In this document: positions 52,603 to 60,428 of the stretch, one piece after another
Numbering within the stretch: position 1 is the stretch's first letter
Layout: the number at the start of each line of letters is the position of its first letter
Source of the DNA: an uncultured Caulobacter sp.
GTDB lineage: Bacteria > Pseudomonadota > Alphaproteobacteria > Caulobacterales > Caulobacteraceae
DNA: 64,000 nucleotides
Assembly (NCBI RefSeq): GCF_937900395.1
Contig: NZ_CALCDX010000242.1
Location: 6,393 to 70,392, forward strand
Reading direction: 5' to 3'
Notes under the pieces: generated by a model
What the model was told of the DNA's origin: nothing
The model's database searches: none
What the model saw: only the letters and a program-made list of their open reading frames with translations
Translations under genes and position numbers: made by a program

Positions 52603-52805
52603 GCCGCGACGCGCGCGTCCAGGGCCTCTAGCCGCACCAGGATCCGATCCAGCGTTGAGCGCTTGACCGGCTTGCCATCGCGCAGCTTGGTCCAGGTGGT
52701 CTCGCTGATGGCGTAACATGCGAACAGATGCTCACGCGTGACGGCGGGCAGCCGGGCGCGCAGACGCTGGAAGATTTCTCGGGAAGCAGTGACGGTTTCA
52801 GCCAT
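52599..52805 (-). CDS. Small HTH-like protein of unknown function
   Basis: This 68-residue protein is predicted to be all helix. The segment CYAISETTWTKLRDGKPVKR followed by STLDRILVRLEAL looks like a helix-turn-helix of the Cro/XRE or AlpA size class. It overlaps the ABC ATPase tail-to-tail by 4 nt. Upstream, 52806-52941 has three GTTACG copies in about 125 nt, possible binding sites. I do not recognise the family with certainty. Confidence 0.6.
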   Translation of the reverse strand: MAETVTASREIFQRLRARLPAVTREHLFACYAISETTWTKLRDGKPVKRSTLDRILVRLEALDARVAA

Positions 52806-52941
52806 GGGATAGCGCGGAGCAGTTACGCACGAGAAGATGTCTCTACCGCGTCCCTATGACGGTCTTGTTGGTCGGCGATATTTCAACGCTGTTACGCAAG
52901 GCCAAGTTTCCGACGAAATCGGTATTGGCGGCAATCAGCGG

Positions 52942-53763
52942 TTACGTTTGGGGTGCTCTCAACTGGAAACGCATGCCGTCATAGCCCGGTTCGACGCCCG
53001 GCGGCAGTCGCGCGGCCAGAGCGTGGTAGTCGAGATCGATGTGCAGGTTCGTCAGAATCGCGCGTTTGGGCCTGGCCCGCGCGATCCATTCCAAGGCGAG
53101 CTCCACATGCGCGTGGGTCGGGTGCGGCGTCCAGCGCAGGGCGTCGACGATCCAGACTTCGAGATCAGCCAGATCGGCCCAACTGCCGTCCGGGATCGCC
53201 CGCACGTCGGGCGTATAGGCGACGTCGCCAATCCGATAGCCGACGGCGCGCACCTCCCCATGATCGACGTCGAAGGTGTGGACGGAGATATCGCCGCTGG
53301 GTCCCGAGATTTCGAAATCATGGCCCAACGGCGGCAGCAGGCGTGGCTCACAGATGGCCGGATAGCCGCCGCGGGTATGGAAGATGTATTCGAAGCGCTT
53401 CAGCAGACCGTCGTGCGTCGCCTGGTCCATATAGGTCGGGATGCGGACGCGCTGGTTCAGGAAGAAGGGGCGCAGGTCGTCGATGCCGTGCGCCTGGTCG
53501 GCATGGTCGTGCGTGAACAGCGCCGCGTCCACGCGCCGGACGCTGGCGGCCGCCGTCTGAAGCCGCAGGTCAGGCGCCGTGTCGATGATGACCGTCGTCT
53601 GGTGAGTCCGACCGCCCTCGCCCAAGCGGCGCACCAGGAGCGAGCAGCGCGAGCGATGGTTCTTCGGCTCCGCTGGGTCGCAGTCCCCCCAGTTGCCGTC
53701 GGCGCGAGGAACGCCGCCCGATGAGCCGGAGCCCAGGATGGTGAACTCCAGCGTCGCGGTCAT
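52942..53763 (-). CDS. MBL-fold metallo-hydrolase (PhnP/RNase Z-like)
   Basis: This 273-residue metallo-beta-lactamase-fold enzyme has Zn site FTHDHADQAHG and later ligands in FDVDHGEVRA and LTNLHIDLDYHAL. It begins FTILGSGSSGGVPR, typical of the PhnP-like phosphodiesterase family that often follows tatD in alphaproteobacteria. Despite the PhnP likeness it lies 40 kb from phnX and is probably a housekeeping gene. The ATG at 53763 overlaps tatD by 4 nt. Confidence 0.9.
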   Translation of the reverse strand: MTATLEFTILGSGSSGGVPRADGNWGDCDPAEPKNHRSRCSLLVRRLGEGGRTHQTTVIIDTAPDLRLQTAAASVRRVDAALFTHDHADQAHGIDDLRPFFLNQRVRIPTYMDQATHDGLLKRFEYIFHTRGGYPAICEPRLLPPLGHDFEISGPSGDISVHTFDVDHGEVRAVGYRIGDVAYTPDVRAIPDGSWADLADLEVWIVDALRWTPHPTHAHVELALEWIARARPKRAILTNLHIDLDYHALAARLPPGVEPGYDGMRFQLRAPQT

Positions 53764-54539
53764 GGGCGAGGGATCCGGTCGAACAGGGCGAAGAAGGCGT
53801 CCTCGGTGCGTTGCTCGGTCTCTGACCGGCTCCAACCCCGGATCTCGGCCAGCTTGTCGTAGATGTGCGGCAGATAGGCCGGCTCGTTGCGGCGTCCTCG
53901 CATGGGCACGGGCGCCAGATACGGGCAGTCGGTCTCGACGATAATCCGTTCGGCCGGCATGTCGCGGATCACCGCCCTCACCTCCTCGGCCGCCTTGAAG
54001 GTGGCGATGCCAGAGACCGAAAACCAGGCGCCAAGGTCGGCGGCGCGTCGAGCCAGCGCCGGACCGCTGGTGTAGCAGTGCATCAGGATCTTGAACGGCC
54101 CGGCGGCATGCTCCGCCTCCAGGATCTCGCCCATGACCTCGTCCGCCTCGCGCGTATGGACGACGAGCGGCAGACCGCTCTCCCGCGCGGCGATGCAGTG
54201 CTGGCGAAAGACTTCCGCCTGAACTTCGCGCGGCGACAGGTCGTAGTGAAAGTCGAGTCCGCACTCGCCGATGCCGATCACGCGCGGACGGCTGGCCAGC
54301 TCGACCAGGCGCGCGGCGGTTAGGTCAGGATCTTCCTTGGCTTCGTGCGGATGCGTGCCGACCGTGCACCAGATGTCGGGTTCGGCCATGGCGATTTCGT
54401 GAACCGCCTCGAAGGACGAGACCTTGTCGCAGATGGTGACCATCAGGCCGACGCCGGCCTCGCGAGCCCGGGCGATTACGGCGTCGCGATCCTCGGCGAA
54501 CTGCGGCGCGTGGAGATTCACATGGCTGTCGATGAGCAT
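53760..54539 (-). CDS. tatD: TatD-family metal-dependent DNase
   Basis: This 259-residue amidohydrolase-fold nuclease has metal ligands in LIDSHVNLHAP (the usual HxH reads HVNLH), IGIGECGLDF, VVHTREADE, LMHCYTSG and VETDCPYLAP. The ATG at 54539 is just downstream of holB (5-nt gap). This is the standard tmk-holB-tatD-MBL order, here without metG between holB and tatD. Confidence 0.92.
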   Translation of the reverse strand: MLIDSHVNLHAPQFAEDRDAVIARAREAGVGLMVTICDKVSSFEAVHEIAMAEPDIWCTVGTHPHEAKEDPDLTAARLVELASRPRVIGIGECGLDFHYDLSPREVQAEVFRQHCIAARESGLPLVVHTREADEVMGEILEAEHAAGPFKILMHCYTSGPALARRAADLGAWFSVSGIATFKAAEEVRAVIRDMPAERIIVETDCPYLAPVPMRGRRNEPAYLPHIYDKLAEIRGWSRSETEQRTEDAFFALFDRIPRP

Positions 54540-54544
54540 GCGGC

Positions 54545-55552
54545 TCACATCGCCGCCTTGGCCGCCGCGCGCAAGTCCGAGATGACGCTCCAGAACACAT
54601 CGCTGCGGTCGAGGTTCACAGCCTCGGCTTCGCCGGGCACGCTGGAGAGGCGCTCCCAAGCCGCCGCCCAGCGGTCGAGGCCCGGTGAGTTCTTGCCGTC
54701 GGCGGCGACCTGGGTGGCGAAGATCCGCACCTGGTCAGCCATCCGGTCCATCAGAAGCTCGAACCGCGCCGCGCCCTCCGCGCCGCGGAACGTATCGGCC
54801 ATGGCCAGTAGCGCCCCTTCGTCGATCTTCGGCAGACCGCGCAGGATCTCGTTGGCCGCGTCGTCCATGGCGATCGCGCCGACGGCCGCCAGCTGCAGCG
54901 CCTTGCCCGGCGCGCCGTGGGCCATCCGCGCCAGACGCTCGGCGTCCCTGTGAGGCAGGTCGGCCATACGCTCGACCATGTCGGCGGCGGCGGGCACGCC
55001 CGGCGCCGGAACCGGCAGGCGGCGGCAGCGCGAGCGGATGGTCGGCAGCAGCTTCCCCGGCGCGTGGCTGATCAGCAAGATCACCCCGCGCGGCGGCGGC
55101 TCCTCCAGCGTCTTCAGCACCGCGTTGGCGGCGTTGACGTTCAGGTCGTCGGCGGCGTCGATGATCGCCACCCGATATGGCGAGACCGCCGGCGAGTTGG
55201 CGAAGAACTCGGGCAGCTTTCGCGCCTCGTCCACCGGGATCGCCTTCCGGGCCTTGCCGTCGTCGGTCAGGCGTTCCAGCACCATCAGGTCCGGATGCGA
55301 ACGCGCGGCCACCTGGCGGCTGACGACGTCGGACGGCGCCGCGCCCAGCAGGCCCAGGGACGGCTCGGGCCGCGCGCCCAGCAGACGCCGCGCCATGCGA
55401 TAGGCCAGGGTCGCCTTGCCGACGCCTTCAGGCCCCGTCAGCAGCCAGGCGTGGTGTAGGCGTCCGCGATCGAGCGCGTCCAGAAACGCGGCCTCGGCCG
55501 CCGACTGTCCTTCCAGCGTATAGACGTCGCGAGGATGCGCCGGGGCGTGCAT
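54545..55552 (-). CDS. holB: DNA polymerase III subunit delta'
   Basis: This 335-residue clamp-loader subunit has an AAA+ core with Walker A-like GPEGVGKATLAYRMA. An IIDAADDLNVNAANAVLKTLEEPP segment (sensor/DEAD-like region) and a LISHAPGKLLPTIRSRCRR sensor-1 block follow, each typical of delta'. It overlaps tmk by one base. It loads the beta clamp in chromosome replication. Confidence 0.94.
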   Translation of the reverse strand: MHAPAHPRDVYTLEGQSAAEAAFLDALDRGRLHHAWLLTGPEGVGKATLAYRMARRLLGARPEPSLGLLGAAPSDVVSRQVAARSHPDLMVLERLTDDGKARKAIPVDEARKLPEFFANSPAVSPYRVAIIDAADDLNVNAANAVLKTLEEPPPRGVILLISHAPGKLLPTIRSRCRRLPVPAPGVPAAADMVERMADLPHRDAERLARMAHGAPGKALQLAAVGAIAMDDAANEILRGLPKIDEGALLAMADTFRGAEGAARFELLMDRMADQVRIFATQVAADGKNSPGLDRWAAAWERLSSVPGEAEAVNLDRSDVFWSVISDLRAAAKAAM

Positions 55553-56178
55553 CAGCGCTCCAGATTCTGGTCGACCGCGTCGCTGATGGCGGCGGTCACG
55601 GCGTCGATCTCAGCGTTGGCTTCGATGACCACGCAGCGGTCGGGCTCGCGGCGCGCGATCTCCAGATAGCCGGCGCGGAGCCGCTCGTGGAACGCCAGCC
55701 CCTTGGACTCGAAGCGAGCCGCCCCGCCTCGCGCCTCGGCCCGCTGCAGGCCAACCTCGGCCGGCAAGTCGAGGATCAGCGTCAAGTCCGGGATCGTCCC
55801 GCCCAGGACGTGGTCCTCCAGCGAGGCGATCAGGCTGGCGGGCGCGTCGCCGCCGGCGCCCTGATAGGCGCGGGTCGAGTCGGCGAAGCGGTCGCAAAGG
55901 ACAATCGCGCCGCGCGAGAGGGCTGGGCGGATCACGCGCTCCACGTGGTCGCGGCGCGCGGCGTACATCAGCAGGGTCTCGGTGACCGGCGACCAGCGAT
56001 CGGCGGCGCCATTGACCAGAAGCTCGCGGATCGCCTCGGCGCCAGGACTGCCGCCCGGCTCGCGGGTCACGACCACGTCATGGCCGGCGGCCTGAAGCCG
56101 GTCGGCCAGACGGCGGATCTGAGTGGACTTCCCAGCCCCCTCGCCGCCTTCGAAACTGATGAAGAAACCCTGGGTCAC
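55552..56178 (-). CDS. tmk: Thymidylate kinase
   Basis: This 208-residue dTMP kinase has a P-loop (FEGGEGAGKSTQ), the DR-type motif (CDRFADSTRAYQGAG) and the REPGG substrate loop. It makes dTDP for DNA synthesis. It lies 41 nt downstream of rlpA in the same orientation and overlaps holB by one base. Confidence 0.96.
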   Translation of the reverse strand: MTQGFFISFEGGEGAGKSTQIRRLADRLQAAGHDVVVTREPGGSPGAEAIRELLVNGAADRWSPVTETLLMYAARRDHVERVIRPALSRGAIVLCDRFADSTRAYQGAGGDAPASLIASLEDHVLGGTIPDLTLILDLPAEVGLQRAEARGGAARFESKGLAFHERLRAGYLEIARREPDRCVVIEANAEIDAVTAAISDAVDQNLER

Positions 56179-56219
56179 CGGCCTCCATTCGACCGGATTC
56201 CAAGGCTTGTCCAGAGGGT

Positions 56220-57209
56220 CTAGGGGCGAAGGACCGTCGCGCCGGAATAGCCGAGCGCCTCGACCCGCTGACGCAGGCTCCAGGCCTCGCCTTCGTCGTC
56301 GCCGGCGGCGACCACGACGCGGTATAGCGTACCGCTGGGCCGTTCCAGCGGCTCGATCCTGGCGCTTCCAGCCAACGCCAGCTGCTGCACGGCCTTCTCG
56401 GCGTTTTCACGGCTGGAGAAGGCGCCGGCCTGGATTCGATAGCTCGCCTTGAGCGCGGGCGCCGTCACGGGCGCGGGTTTCACGGGATCCGGCGGATTGA
56501 TCGGCGGGGCCGAGAGGGCCGGCGAAGGCGACCACTCAGGCTCTGGCCTAGCCGGTAGAACCTGCACGCGCTGCGGCGGCTCCTGGATTTCGGCGAAGCT
56601 GCGCGTTGTCGGCGCTTCGGTCCGCGCCTGGGCGTACCGACGCGGCGGATCGAAGACGCTCTTGGGCGCCGGCCCGATATATTTGACCCGCACCTTGGCC
56701 ACGCCCGCGCGCCGATAGCCGAGCTCCTCGGCCGCGGCCTTGGAAAGGTCGATGACCCGGTCGCCGACGAACGGCCCCCGGTCATTAACCCGCACGATCA
56801 TCCGCCGCCCGTTGTCGAGGTTCGTGACCTCAACCAGGCTTGGCAGCGGCAACGTCTTGTGGGCCGCCGACGGGATGTCCATGTCGAAGATCTCGCCGTT
56901 GGCGGTGCGGCGATTGTGGAACTGCTCGCCGTACCACGAGCCAATCCCGATGACGTTGTAGTCGCGATCTTCCTTCGGATAGTACCAGACGCCGTTGATC
57001 TGATAGGGCTTTTCGGTGCCGCGTAGCGGCTTTCCGTTTGGACCGACCATGTCGCTGGGGCGCGGCGCGGCGTTGCGGGCGCCGATCATGGGGCGGCCGA
57101 CATCGTATTTGGGCGTCGCGCACGCAGCCAGGCTGAGCGCCGCGAGAACGAAGAGCCCGTGCAGGCGGACCATCCGCCAGAAGCGATCGATGTGCTGGTC
57201 CATGCGCAT
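56220..57209 (-). CDS. rlpA: RlpA-type septal lytic transglycosylase with SPOR domain
   Basis: This 329-residue lipoprotein has a lipobox (LSLAAC) and the RlpA double-psi barrel (GIGSWYGEQFHNRRTANGE, MIVRVNDRGPFVGDRVIDLS). A Pro-rich linker (about 210-260) and a C-terminal SPOR domain (SYRIQAGAFSSRENAEKA) follow. SPOR domains bind denuded septal glycan, so the enzyme acts at division. Starts at 57209 or 57203 are possible; longer frames run into the tRNA gene. Repeats at 57269-57304 lie upstream. Confidence 0.91.
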   Translation of the reverse strand: MRMDQHIDRFWRMVRLHGLFVLAALSLAACATPKYDVGRPMIGARNAAPRPSDMVGPNGKPLRGTEKPYQINGVWYYPKEDRDYNVIGIGSWYGEQFHNRRTANGEIFDMDIPSAAHKTLPLPSLVEVTNLDNGRRMIVRVNDRGPFVGDRVIDLSKAAAEELGYRRAGVAKVRVKYIGPAPKSVFDPPRRYAQARTEAPTTRSFAEIQEPPQRVQVLPARPEPEWSPSPALSAPPINPPDPVKPAPVTAPALKASYRIQAGAFSSRENAEKAVQQLALAGSARIEPLERPSGTLYRVVVAAGDDEGEAWSLRQRVEALGYSGATVLRP

Positions 57210-57268
57210 GCCGTTCCAGATGAGGGGCGCGCCCCTCTGATCGATCAAGGTGACCGAATTGTTTTGAA

Positions 57269-57304
57269 GTCTGGTTAAGACGATTGCCGTCTGGTTAAGG
57301 CGAT
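57269..57304 (-). promoter_or_regulatory. Two TTAACCAG direct repeats before rlpA (CtrA half-site-like)
   Basis: GTCTGGTTAAGACGAT (57269-57284) and GTCTGGTTAAGGCGAT (57289-57304) match at 15 of 16 positions with 20-nt period. On the rlpA strand each reads TTAACCAG, close to the TTAACCAT half-site of the cell-cycle regulator CtrA. They sit 60-95 nt before the rlpA start. Confidence 0.5.
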
Positions 57305-57330
57305 GACGCGCTGATATAGCCGCCTGCTCC

Positions 57331-57420
57331 GGACAGGTGGCCGAGTGGTTTAAGGCAGCGGTCTTGAAAACCGCCGTAGGTGGAAGCCTACCGTGGGTTC
57401 GAATCCCACCCTGTCCGCCA
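57331..57420 (+). tRNA. tRNA-Ser (anticodon TGA)
   Basis: This is a 90-nt gene including CCA. The acceptor GGACAGG pairs with CCTGTCC, followed by G73 and CCA. The anticodon stem is GCGGT/ACCGC with loop CTTGAAA (anticodon TGA). The T-arm is GTGGG-TTCGAAT-CCCAC. A long variable arm (CGTAGGTGGAAGCCTACC) marks it as a class II serine tRNA. Confidence 0.97.
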
Positions 57421-57456
57421 CAGCCCTTCAGGGCGGAAGACCCTTTCAGGACAAGC

Positions 57457-58371
57457 ATGTCGGCGAACCGCACCGCGCTCTATGGTCAGCCCGATCACGA
57501 TCTGGCCCCAGCCGCGCCGGATGCGGTCCAACTGTCGCCGGTCATCGTCGGGTCCAGCGACATCGCCGGGATCGCGACCGAATCTCTTAACGCCGTGACG
57601 GTCCGTGCGCCGGCCGGCGCGGTCGAGCGTCGCTTTGTCCTCGCCCATGCCTTGCGCGTCCTGGCGCCGGGCGGCCGCCTCACGACGTTCGCGCCCAAGG
57701 ACCGCGGCGGCCTGCGCCTGAAGAAGGAACTCGAGGCGTTCGGCTGCGAGGTCGGCGAGAGCGCCAGGCGGCACAATCGCATCTGCATGGTCGTGCGCCC
57801 TCAGGCGCCGAAAGGCCTGGATGAGGCTATCGCCGCCGGCGCCCCGCGCCAGATCGCCGACAACGGTCTTTGGACCCAGCCCGGCGTCTTCAGCTGGGAT
57901 CGACTGGACGCCGGGACGAACGCTTTGCTTCAGGTTCTGCCGGAATTCTCCGGCGCCTGCGCGGATTTTGGCGCGGGCATCGGCCTCTTGGCGCTCAATG
58001 TGCTGGCCTCGAGCAAGGTGACAAAGCTGACTCTGGTCGAGCTGGATCGCCGCGCGGTCGAGGTCGCCAAGCGCAACATCGCCGATCCGCGCGCCGCCTT
58101 CATCTGGGGTGATGTCCGCAACGACGCCGCGGGCCTCAAGGACCTCGACTTCGTCGTCAGCAATCCGCCGTTCCACGAGGGCGGCGGCGAGGACAAGGCG
58201 CTGGGCCAAGCCTTTATTCGGGCAGCGGCGGGCGCGCTGCGCAAAGGCGGCGCCCTGTGGATGGTCGCCAACCGCCACCTGCCCTACGAGGCGATCTTGG
58301 CGGAGAGCTTCGCCAAGGTTCGACTGGTCGCCGAAGGCGGCGGCTACAAGGTGTTCGAGGCGCGCAAATGA
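57457..58371 (+). CDS. RsmC-like class I methyltransferase
   Basis: This 304-residue SAM-dependent methyltransferase has an N-terminal degenerate half and a catalytic C-terminal half. Motif I is DFGAGIGLLAL and the catalytic motif is SNPPFHEGG. This two-domain layout fits RsmC/RlmG enzymes, which methylate guanosine N2 in rRNA. The ATG at 57457 follows the tRNA by 36 nt. It overlaps the pseudouridine synthase gene by 4 nt. Confidence 0.89.
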   Translation: MSANRTALYGQPDHDLAPAAPDAVQLSPVIVGSSDIAGIATESLNAVTVRAPAGAVERRFVLAHALRVLAPGGRLTTFAPKDRGGLRLKKELEAFGCEVGESARRHNRICMVVRPQAPKGLDEAIAAGAPRQIADNGLWTQPGVFSWDRLDAGTNALLQVLPEFSGACADFGAGIGLLALNVLASSKVTKLTLVELDRRAVEVAKRNIADPRAAFIWGDVRNDAAGLKDLDFVVSNPPFHEGGGEDKALGQAFIRAAAGALRKGGALWMVANRHLPYEAILAESFAKVRLVAEGGGYKVFEARK

Positions 58372-59108
58372 GCAAGGCGCTGATGGCCCGACTGGACCGG
58401 CTGTTGGCTAATCTGGGCTATGGCAGCCGCAAGGAGGTGCAGACCCTGGTCGCCGCCGGCAAGGTCATGCTGGACGGCAAGGTGCTGAAGGACTCCGGCG
58501 CTCGGATCGCCGTCGACGCCACCTTGCCCGAGCGCATGACCATCCGCGGTGTTGCGGTCGATCCGCCAGCCCCGCTGGTGCTGATGATGCACAAGCCGCT
58601 GGGGGTTGTCTGCTCGCACAAGGAGGACGGTGAGAAGATCTACGATCTGCTGCCGCGCCGCTGGCGGCTGCGGGATCCGGCGCTGTCGACGGTCGGGCGT
58701 CTGGACAAGGACACCAGCGGCCTGATCCTGATCACGGACGACGGCGACTTCCTGCATCGCGTGATCTCGCCCAAGCGCCATGTGCCCAAGACCTACCTCG
58801 CCAAGCTCGACCGCGCGCTGAACGGTTCCGAAGCCGAGACCTTCGCCGCCGGGACGCTGATGCTGGAGGGCGAGGAAAAGCCGTTGCTGCCGGCTCGGTT
58901 GGAGATCGTCGATGAACGCACGGCGCGGCTGACGATCTCCGAAGGCCGCTACCATCAGGTCAGGCGGATGTTCGCCGCTGTCGGCAACCATGTCGTCGAT
59001 CTGCACCGCGAACGCATTGGCGGCATCACGCTGCCGGAGGACTTGGCGCCCGGCCAGCATCGCATCCTGCCGGCCGCCGAAGCCGAAAAGGTGTTCGCGG
59101 ATGGTTGA
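58368..59108 (+). CDS. RsuA/RluB/E/F-family pseudouridine synthase
   Basis: This 246-residue enzyme has an N-terminal S4 domain (RLDRLLANLGYGSRKEVQTL) and the catalytic motif GRLDKDTSGLIL with the essential Asp. It modifies an rRNA uridine; length and architecture fit RsuA (16S). It overlaps the methyltransferase (ATGA) and the TusA-like gene by 8 nt, forming an RNA-modification cluster. Confidence 0.93.
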   Translation: MSKALMARLDRLLANLGYGSRKEVQTLVAAGKVMLDGKVLKDSGARIAVDATLPERMTIRGVAVDPPAPLVLMMHKPLGVVCSHKEDGEKIYDLLPRRWRLRDPALSTVGRLDKDTSGLILITDDGDFLHRVISPKRHVPKTYLAKLDRALNGSEAETFAAGTLMLEGEEKPLLPARLEIVDERTARLTISEGRYHQVRRMFAAVGNHVVDLHRERIGGITLPEDLAPGQHRILPAAEAEKVFADG

Positions 59109-59334
59109 ACCAATCCTCGTGGATGCGCGCGGGCACCATTGCCCGGTGCCGACCCTGAAGCTGCGCAAGGCGCATGAGGCCGCCGCGCCAGGCGCGGAGC
59201 TTGTCCTGCTGGCCACCGACCCGATGGCCCGGATCGACGTCCCCCACTTCGCCGGCCAGATCGGCGCGACTGTGCTGGAGATCGCCGACCAGGACGGCGG
59301 CGTGATCAGGTTTCGTATTCTGAAGGCGGCCTGA
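59101..59334 (+). CDS. TusA-family sulfur-carrier protein
   Basis: This 77-residue protein has the TusA/SirA signature (DARGHHCPVPTLKLRKA), where the single Cys carries persulfide sulfur. It may serve tRNA thiolation or general sulfur relay. The ATG overlaps the pseudouridine synthase stop by 8 nt. Its 3' end overlaps the convergent YihY gene by 29 nt. Confidence 0.92.
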   Translation: MVEPILVDARGHHCPVPTLKLRKAHEAAAPGAELVLLATDPMARIDVPHFAGQIGATVLEIADQDGGVIRFRILKAA

Positions 59335-60268
59335 GCGGGATCGCTTTCGGGCCCTCTAGAAGGGCCCTAGGACGTTCGTCCAGTGCGATCTCGACCTCGG
59401 TGGCCAGGGCGCCGCCGAAGAAAATAGCGTTCACGCTCCAGGACAGCCAGATCAGGAAGATGATCACGGCCGAGATCGAGCCGTAGGTCGCGCCCAGGTG
59501 GACGATCTTCTCGACGTAGAAGGCGCTGGCCCACGACATGAAGACGCACAGCGCCGCGGCGGCGACTCCGCCGGAGGTCGAGGCGCGCCAGCCCACCGGC
59601 TCGCGCGACATGGCGTAGCGGTAGACCAACGTCATGCCGACCACGATGCCGAAGCTGGCCCAGGTCCATTCGGACTGGATCCAGGAGACGCCGGCCAAGG
59701 GCCGCAGGTTCAACGCCGAGCCGAGCAATCGCAGGGTGAGGAAGACGCCCGACATGAAGAAGAGCAGGCCGAAAGCGGCGATCAGCACCAGCAAGGCCAT
59801 CAGATTGAAGCCGAAGAAGCCGCGCTGGTTCTCCTCGTCGTGGATGAACGAGAGCCCCGCGAGCAGCGCCTTGAAACCCCGATGGGCGGCGTAGGCACCG
59901 ACGATCAGCACGACGCCGCTCTGCAGCGAGATCGCGCCGCCGGGCGCGTGGGCCAGTCGCCCGAACTCGTCCTGGAACATGCCGCGCGCTCCGGACGGGA
60001 TCAGCTCGGCCAGCTTGTTGGCCTGCCGCGCGGCGGTCTCGGGCGTCAGGAACAGGCTGTAGAGGCCGATCAGAATCGCCAGGCCCGGGAACACCGCCAG
60101 CAAGGCGAAGAACGAGACCCCGCCGACATAGAGCATGACGTCGCGCCCCCAGAGCCTGGAGAGCGCCAGCCCCAGCACGCGCAGGATTTCACGGGCCCAG
60201 TGGATCGGATCGAGGTCGAGGTCGCGCCAGCGGATCTGATGGAGCGGATCTTTCATCCGGCGGACCAT
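59306..60268 (-). CDS. YihY/BrkB-family inner-membrane protein
   Basis: This ~320-residue protein has six predicted spans and the YihY pattern (SFFALLAVFPGLAILIG, GAYAAHRGFKALLAGLSFIH, YGSISAVIIFLIWLSWSVNAI). The old RNase BN annotation for this family is wrong; its function is undefined. I prefer the ATG at 60268 over a TTG at 60292, which lies in a terminator hairpin. Confidence 0.9.
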   Translation of the reverse strand: MVRRMKDPLHQIRWRDLDLDPIHWAREILRVLGLALSRLWGRDVMLYVGGVSFFALLAVFPGLAILIGLYSLFLTPETAARQANKLAELIPSGARGMFQDEFGRLAHAPGGAISLQSGVVLIVGAYAAHRGFKALLAGLSFIHDEENQRGFFGFNLMALLVLIAAFGLLFFMSGVFLTLRLLGSALNLRPLAGVSWIQSEWTWASFGIVVGMTLVYRYAMSREPVGWRASTSGGVAAAALCVFMSWASAFYVEKIVHLGATYGSISAVIIFLIWLSWSVNAIFFGGALATEVEIALDERPRALLEGPKAIPLRPPSEYET

Positions 60269-60290
60269 GGCGGCGCCGCCCCCGGAAGTC

Positions 60291-60324
60291 AAAGACGCGC
60301 CGTCATGGGGGACGACGCGTCTTT
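60291..60324 (-). terminator. Intrinsic terminator downstream of the CoA racemase gene
   Basis: AAAGACGCG (60291-60299) pairs with CGCGTCTTT (60316-60324) over 9 bp, loop 16 nt. On the minus strand the second arm ends in TTT. It lies about 105 nt after the racemase stop and just before the YihY start, so it separates the two co-oriented genes. Confidence 0.65.
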
Positions 60325-60428
60325 CAAGGCTTGGCCTGGAACCGATCGCCGCATCGAGGGACGGATGGCGCGGAGACCGATCGACCTTCGAACGCTAGGC
60401 CCCGGCGCCTGAACCGCACCTGAACGGG

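Noticed and set aside
52942..53763. PhnP-like hydrolase considered as part of the phosphonate system
   Set aside because: It is 40 kb away, lacks the TGGTCYAKACCA box and sits in the conserved tmk-holB-tatD housekeeping order.
54540..54544. Possible loss of metG between holB and tatD
   Set aside because: The gap is only 5 nt and gene order varies among relatives; no remnant is visible, so no deletion can be argued from this window.
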